Shown here piece after piece: positions 61,450-64,000 of a DNA stretch of 64,000 nt. The notes under the pieces were generated by a model. That model worked only from the letters and a program-made list of their open reading frames with translations. It did not search any database and was not told where the DNA came from. Position 1 is the first letter of the stretch. Each line of letters begins with the position of its first letter. The DNA comes from an uncultured Oscillospiraceae bacterium (GTDB lineage Bacteria > Bacillota > Clostridia > Oscillospirales > Oscillospiraceae), in assembly GCA_934659425.1 (NCBI GenBank), contig CAKUHU010000007.1:1-64000 (forward strand), written 5' to 3'. The translations under genes were made by a program, and so were the position numbers.

Positions 61450-61558
61450 AAAGTGAATATTACAATAGATATTCACTTTATAATGAATATTATTCAATGC
61501 TACAGCAAAATAACCGAGAAAAAATGGCGTCAATTCGCATAATTATGCGAATTGACGC
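61450..61558 (+). promoter_or_regulatory. Three ArgR-operator-like palindromes upstream of argG
   Basis: Site 1 is AAAGTGAATAT / ATATTCACTTT (61450-61479). Site 2 is TGAATATTATTCA (61484-61496), close to the ArgR box TGNATWWWWATNCA. Site 3 is a 32-base perfect palindrome (61527-61558) centred on CGCATAATTATGCG. Together they lie 60-170 bases before argG, and argR is encoded at 27150. Confidence 0.65.
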
Positions 61559-61620
61559 TTGCATTTATCGAGAAGGCGTGGTACACTATCATCAATATCA
61601 AACAAATGGAGGCATATCCC

Positions 61621-62835
61621 ATGTCTGAAATTAAAAAGGTAGTCCTGGCCTATTCCGGCGGACTGGACACTTCCATCATTATCCCCTGGCTGAAGGAGAA
61701 CTACAACGATCCGGAGATTATTGCTGTCTCGGCCGACGTGGGGCAGGGCGATGAGTTGGACGGGCTGGAGGAAAAGGCCATCAAGACTGGCGCGGCTAAG
61801 CTGTACGTTGAGGATCTGGTGGACGAGATGGTGGATGAGGTTATCATTCCCTCCATGCAGATCGGTGCCAAATATGAGCAGTACCTTCTGGGCACCGCCT
61901 TTGCCCGGCCTATCATCGCCAAGCGGCTGGTAGAGATCGCGAAAAAGGAGAAGGCCGACGCCATCTGTCACGGCTGCACCGGCAAGGGCAACGATCAGGT
62001 ACGCTTTGAACTGGCCATCAAGCGGTTTGCCCCTGAGATGAAGATCATCGCTCCTTGGCGGGAGTGGGACATCAAGGGCCGGGATGAGGAGATTGACTAT
62101 GCCGAGGCCCACAATGTGCCCTTGAAGATCTCTCGGGAGACCAACTATTCCAAGGATAAAAACCTGTGGCATTTGAGCCATGAGGGGCTGGATCTGGAGG
62201 ATCCGGCTAACGAGCCTCAGTATGAGAAGCCCGGCTTCCTGGAGATGGGGGTCAGCCCGGTAGCAGCCCCCGATATGCCCGCCTACGTCACCTTGGACTT
62301 TGAGAAGGGCTGGCCGGTGGCCATTGACGGAGAGAAGATGAAGGCATCCAATATTATCCGCAAGCTCAATAAGCTGGGTGGAGAGAACGGCATCGGCCTT
62401 CTGGATATTGTGGAAAATCGGCTTGTGGGCATGAAGGACCGGGGCGTCTATGAGACGCCGGGCGGCACCATTCTCTACCACGCCCATGAGGCGCTGGAGA
62501 TGATTACGGTGGATAAGGACACTGCCCACATGAAAACCAAGCTGGCAGTGGATTTTGCCGATTTGGTCTATAACGGAAAGTGGTTCACCCCCCTGCGGGA
62601 GGCCCTGTCCGCTTTTGCCGCCAAGACCCAGGAGCATGTCACCGGCACGGTGAAGCTGAAGCTCTATAAGGGCAACATCATCAACGCCGGCATCACCTCC
62701 CCCTGCTCTCTCTACTCTGAGAACCTGGTGACCTTTGAAGAGAGCGATTACAACCAGGATGATGCCACCGGATTTATCAACCTGTGGGGCCTGCCCGACA
62801 CGGTGCAGGCATTGCGGGAGCAAGGAAAGCTGTAA
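61621..62835 (+). CDS. argG: Argininosuccinate synthase
   Basis: Joins citrulline and aspartate with ATP to argininosuccinate, the penultimate step of arginine synthesis. 404 residues. The ATP pyrophosphatase loop is [12 protein letters not shown] (residues 10-21); [22 protein letters not shown] sequence ([15 protein letters not shown]) and [12 protein letters not shown] follow. The ATG at 61621 has GGAGG 9 bases upstream; an in-frame upstream extension lies within the operator region. It is followed by a terminator-like hairpin and argH. Confidence 0.96.
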   Translation: MSEIKKVVLAYSGGLDTSIIIPWLKENYNDPEIIAVSADVGQGDELDGLEEKAIKTGAAKLYVEDLVDEMVDEVIIPSMQIGAKYEQYLLGTAFARPIIAKRLVEIAKKEKADAICHGCTGKGNDQVRFELAIKRFAPEMKIIAPWREWDIKGRDEEIDYAEAHNVPLKISRETNYSKDKNLWHLSHEGLDLEDPANEPQYEKPGFLEMGVSPVAAPDMPAYVTLDFEKGWPVAIDGEKMKASNIIRKLNKLGGENGIGLLDIVENRLVGMKDRGVYETPGGTILYHAHEALEMITVDKDTAHMKTKLAVDFADLVYNGKWFTPLREALSAFAAKTQEHVTGTVKLKLYKGNIINAGITSPCSLYSENLVTFEESDYNQDDATGFINLWGLPDTVQALREQGKL

Positions 62836-62850
62836 CGAGGAAAACAGGAA

Positions 62851-62880
62851 AAGGCGGCGGTGAATGGCCGCCGCCTTTTT
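62851..62880 (+). terminator. Terminator-like hairpin between argG and argH
   Basis: AAGGCGGCGG / CCGCCGCCTT stem with a seven-base loop and TTTTT, only 20 bases before the argH start, so argH is either read through or has its own promoter. Confidence 0.8.
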
Positions 62881-62900
62881 CATATTAAAGGAGCGGTTTT

Positions 62901-64000
62901 ATGAAACTCTGGGCAGGAAGATTCCAAAAAGAGACCGACACGAGGGTCAATGATTTCAACTCTTCCATTACTTTTGACGCCCGGCTCTATCAAGAGGACA
63001 TTGCCGGGTCCATCGCCCACGCTGATATGTTGGGCAAGCAGGGCATTATCGAAGCTCATGAGGCAGAGAAGATCATCGAGGGTCTGCAGACCATTTTGGC
63101 GGACATTGAGGCTGGGAAGGTAGAATTTTCTCTGGAAAATGAGGATATCCACATGAACATCGAAGCGGAGCTGACCAGCCGCATCGGTGACACCGGCAAG
63201 CGGCTTCATACCGCTCGAAGCCGAAATGATCAGGTGGCGGTGGATTTCCGTCTCTATGTGAAGAAGGAGATTCCCAAGATCATCGATATGATCCTGGAGT
63301 TGCAGAAAGTGCTGGTGAAAAAGGCAGAGGAAAACCTGAACACCGTTATGCCCGGATATACCCATCTGCAGCGGGCCCAGCCCACTACCTTGGGGCATTA
63401 CATGATGGCCTATGCCAACATGCTGAGGCGGGATGTCACCAGATTGGAAGACTGCTTAGAGAGAATGGATGAGTGTCCGCTGGGAGCGGGGGCTTTGGCC
63501 ACCTCCACCTATCCGGTAGACCGGTTCCAAACAGCGGCGGCCCTGGGATTTGCCAAGCCCACGGAGAATTCTCTGGACTCGGTGTCTGACCGAGATTTTG
63601 CCTTGGAGTTCCTATCTGACTGCTCCATATTGATGATGCATCTGTCCCGGTTTTCCGAGGAGTTGATCTTATGGTGTTCCTGGGAGTTTAAGTTTGTGGA
63701 GCTGGATGACGCCTACTCCACCGGCTCCTCCATTATGCCACAGAAGAAGAATCCAGATGTGGCTGAGCTGGTCCGGGGCAAGACGGGACGGGTCTACGGC
63801 AGCCTTATCACGCTCCTGACGGTGATGAAGGGCCTGCCCTTGGCCTATAACAAGGATACCCAAGAGGATAAGGAGCCGGTATTCGATGCCATCGACACGG
63901 TGGAGATGTGCCTGCCTGTCTTTACCGCCATGCTGGATACACTGACCGTGCGGAAGGAAAACATGAGACGGGCGGCCTCCGGCGGCTTTATCAATGCCAC
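62901..64000 (+). CDS. argH: Argininosuccinate lyase, cut by the window end
   Basis: Splits argininosuccinate into arginine and fumarate. The first 366 codons are present, out of about 455-460. It starts [20 protein letters not shown] and shows [17 protein letters not shown] (near 100), [20 protein letters not shown] (near 150) and the fumarase-superfamily signature [20 protein letters not shown] (near 275). TTAAAGGAG precedes the ATG. The gene runs beyond 64000. Confidence 0.95.
   Translation, partial: MKLWAGRFQKETDTRVNDFNSSITFDARLYQEDIAGSIAHADMLGKQGIIEAHEAEKIIEGLQTILADIEAGKVEFSLENEDIHMNIEAELTSRIGDTGKRLHTARSRNDQVAVDFRLYVKKEIPKIIDMILELQKVLVKKAEENLNTVMPGYTHLQRAQPTTLGHYMMAYANMLRRDVTRLEDCLERMDECPLGAGALATSTYPVDRFQTAAALGFAKPTENSLDSVSDRDFALEFLSDCSILMMHLSRFSEELILWCSWEFKFVELDDAYSTGSSIMPQKKNPDVAELVRGKTGRVYGSLITLLTVMKGLPLAYNKDTQEDKEPVFDAIDTVEMCLPVFTAMLDTLTVRKENMRRAASGGFINA

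Noticed and set aside
61552-61620. Upstream in-frame start for argG
   Set aside because: It would begin inside the 32-base palindrome and lacks a ribosome site; GGAGG precedes the ATG at 61621.
1-64000. CRISPR array, rRNA operon, intact prophage, complete insertion sequence
   Set aside because: No regularly spaced repeats, no rRNA sequence, no phage structural operon beyond the MuF-type motifs, and no transposase gene were seen; only IS-end-like inverted repeats near 43616.

Overview
The window comes from a spore-forming, GC-rich member of the Clostridia, most likely an Oscillospiraceae-type gut anaerobe (Flavonifractor/Lawsonibacter-like; an inference from gene order and base composition). 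The evidence is a complete spoIIIAA-AH operon, the clostridial block xseA-xseB-ispA-dxs-tlyA-nadK-argR-recN, rapZ-yvcK-whiA, a small 2[4Fe-4S] ferredoxin, ClpC and a CyuA-type cysteine desulfidase. Most genes are tightly packed with ATGA or GTGA overlaps.

Layout. 1-9.3 kb is on the minus strand: brnQ, a decayed 1.2-kb gap, an HdeD-like membrane protein, a broken YbaK gene, a hot-dog thioesterase, the potABCD polyamine importer and an RluA-type pseudouridine synthase. 9.3-20 kb is on the plus strand: yceD-rpmF, der-plsY, gpsA, the spoIIIA operon, an Asp23-family gene, then nusB and a TsaD-like gene. 20-38.3 kb carries xseAB, isoprenoid genes (ispA, dxs), tlyA, nadK, argR, recN, murB, rapZ, yvcK, whiA, dnaE and cls. 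At 38.4 kb a strong promoter leads into a candidate guanidine-IV (mepA-type) riboswitch before a MATE exporter. Two metal-ligand-rich proteins of unknown function follow.

41.7-46 kb is an AT-richer accessory region that begins at a tRNA-Pro gene. It holds a barnase-like toxin with an N-terminal phage-head (MuF-type) cysteine motif, its barstar-like inhibitor, a membrane-anchored HEPN-like protein bracketed by 48-nt repeats that end like the tRNA-Pro 3' end, then a prolyl-tRNA editing enzyme and a series of broken genes. 46-55.4 kb returns to core functions: a UroD-like protein with CyuA (two tandem promoters), then pstSCAB-phoU-phoP-phoR with a PhoP-box-like element. A decayed superoxide-dismutase-like gene precedes a tRNA-Gly gene, which is followed by a second module of the same design: a MuF-type cysteine motif joined to a different toxin domain (DUF6883-like), then an immunity protein. 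The window ends with clpC, a ferredoxin, an SDR enzyme, and argG-argH behind ArgR-operator-like palindromes.

The most unusual content is the pair of tRNA-anchored toxin-immunity modules (41.7-42.9 kb and 56.2-57.3 kb). The toxins share an N-terminal domain but differ in their toxin domain, and the two unrelated immunity proteins end in the same acidic ISDY(I/L)I tail. Together with the tRNA-end-like repeats this suggests a cassette-type polymorphic toxin system inserted behind tRNA genes.
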